From: JBIOJB01 sp044450465 | Lineage (GTDB): Bacteria > Chloroflexota > Dormibacteria > Dormibacterales > Dormibacteraceae | DNA: 6,843 nt | Reading direction: 5' to 3' | Assembly: GCA_044450465.1 (NCBI GenBank) | Contig: JBIOJB010000130.1 | Coordinates: forward strand, 1 to 6,843 | In this document: one piece after another, positions 5,978 through 6,843 of the stretch | How positions within the stretch are numbered: the stretch's first letter is position 1 | How the letters are laid out: every line of letters begins with the position of its first letter | Translations under genes and position numbers: made by a program | The notes under the pieces: generated by a model | What the model saw: the letters and a program-made list of their open reading frames with translations, nothing else | Databases searched by the model: none | Told to the model about the DNA's origin: nothing

Positions 5978-5983
5978 GGCGCT

Positions 5984-6843
5984 GTGCCGGTTTCCAAGCG
6001 AGCCACCACGGGCAAGCTCCCTGCAGAATCCACAAGCTTCGTCGGCCGGCGGCGATTGCTGGCCGAGGTGAAGGCCGCATTGACCGGCACACGCCTTCTG
6101 ACGCTGGTGGGGCCTGGCGGCGTCGGTAAAACGCGCCTCGCCTTACGCGCCGCCGCGGATCTCGGCAGAACCGGTCGCGACGGCGTCTGGTTCATCGACC
6201 TCGCCGGTCTAGAAGATCCGCATCTGGTTCCAAAGGCGGTGATCACCAGCCTGGGCCTAGCGGACAAATCCGGAGAGTGGCCGACATCGCTTCTGGTCAC
6301 CCATCTCGCCTCTCGCGAAACGCTGCTTGTTCTGGACAACTGCGAGCACCTTCTGGACGCCATCGCCGTCCTCGCCGACGTCGTCCTGAAGGAAGCTGCA
6401 GGAGCTCGCCTCCTAGCCACCAGCCGCCAGGCATTGGGCATCTCCGGCGAACGCGTGCTACAGGTGCCGCCGCTGACGCTGCTCGAAGAAGGTTCCACCT
6501 CTGCGCCGTCAGAAGCGGTTGCACTGTTCCTGGCGCGGTCAGCCGACGCTGGCGTTCAGCTCGACGACACTGACGTCACTCGCGCCCTGGTTTTTGAGCT
6601 GTGCCGCCACCTTGACGGCATGCCGCTTGCTCTCGAACTGGCCGCCGTCAGATTACGCACGATCGGGCTCGAGGAGCTGATCGAAAGATTGACCGACCGA
6701 TTCGGGTTGCTTACGAGCGGCAGCCGTGCCGCGCTGCCGAGGCAGCAGACCCTGAGGGCCACGATTGACTGGAGCCACGATTTGTTGAGCGGCCAGGAGA
6801 AGGCCGCTTTGCGCCGGCTTGCCGTCTTCCCTTCCGTCTTTGG
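5984..6843 (+). CDS. Second ATPase/LuxR-type regulator, N-terminal part (runs off right edge)
   Basis: A GTG at 5984 opens a frame with no stop to the window end (286 codons, translated by hand; begins VPVSKRATTGKLPAESTSFV). It parallels the preceding regulator motif by motif: FVGRRRLLAEVK (19-30), Walker A GPGGVGKT (43-50), Walker B LLVLDNCEHLLDA (114-126), ATSRQ, GMPLALELAAVR (GMPL in place of GLPL), then LPRQQTLRATIDWSHDLL and the start of the winged-helix region. One 20-nt stretch, gacaactgcgagcaccttct, is identical in both genes at the Walker B site, but the rest has diverged widely, so the duplication is old or the genes were acquired separately. The C-terminal part is outside the window; a LuxR helix-turn-helix is expected from the paralogue but is not seen. 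It may be expressed with the first regulator by read-through or from its own TAGACT box. Confidence 0.88.
   Translation, partial: MPVSKRATTGKLPAESTSFVGRRRLLAEVKAALTGTRLLTLVGPGGVGKTRLALRAAADLGRTGRDGVWFIDLAGLEDPHLVPKAVITSLGLADKSGEWPTSLLVTHLASRETLLVLDNCEHLLDAIAVLADVVLKEAAGARLLATSRQALGISGERVLQVPPLTLLEEGSTSAPSEAVALFLARSADAGVQLDDTDVTRALVFELCRHLDGMPLALELAAVRLRTIGLEELIERLTDRFGLLTSGSRAALPRQQTLRATIDWSHDLLSGQEKAALRRLAVFPSVF

Noticed and set aside
1..6843. CRISPR arrays, tRNA or rRNA genes, insertion sequences
   Set aside because: No spaced direct repeats, cloverleaf-like sequences, transposase frames or terminal inverted repeats were seen by reading both strands.

Overview
The window is high-GC DNA with actinobacterial character. 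G/C dominates third codon positions. GTG start codons are used, several likely starts lack a Shine-Dalgarno sequence but sit 6-7 nt after a TANNNT-like -10 box, and the regulators are of the NB-ARC-type ATPase plus LuxR-HTH kind that is typical of actinomycetes. No genus can be assigned from the sequence alone.

Layout. Minus strand, right to left from 3538: a 70-aa protein that looks like the detached C-terminal domain of an ABC-transporter ATPase (3326-3538), a DUF4386-type membrane protein (2524-3300) and a 194-aa secreted protein of unknown family (1913-2497). Gaps are 25 and 26 nt, the two inner genes have good ribosome binding sites, and a perfect 10-bp hairpin with a T-rich tail closes the unit at 1855-1877. 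I read this as a three-gene operon. Further left on the same strand are a 12-TM major facilitator transporter (585-1826) and the N-terminal part of a squalene-cyclase-like toroid protein (1-413, running off the left edge). Each has its own likely start signal.

Plus strand, from 3645: a complete 765-aa ATPase/LuxR regulator (3645-5942), followed 41 nt later by a second, paralogous regulator (5984 to the right edge, N-terminal 286 codons only). The first regulator is divergent from the three-gene operon across a 106-nt gap, so that operon is its most likely local target; this is inference from position.

No tRNA, rRNA, CRISPR array, insertion sequence or attachment site was seen. The unusual elements are the orphan ABC-ATPase tail, the unrecognised secreted protein beside DUF4386, a series of perfect hairpins in the early coding regions of the operon, and the tandem regulator pair.
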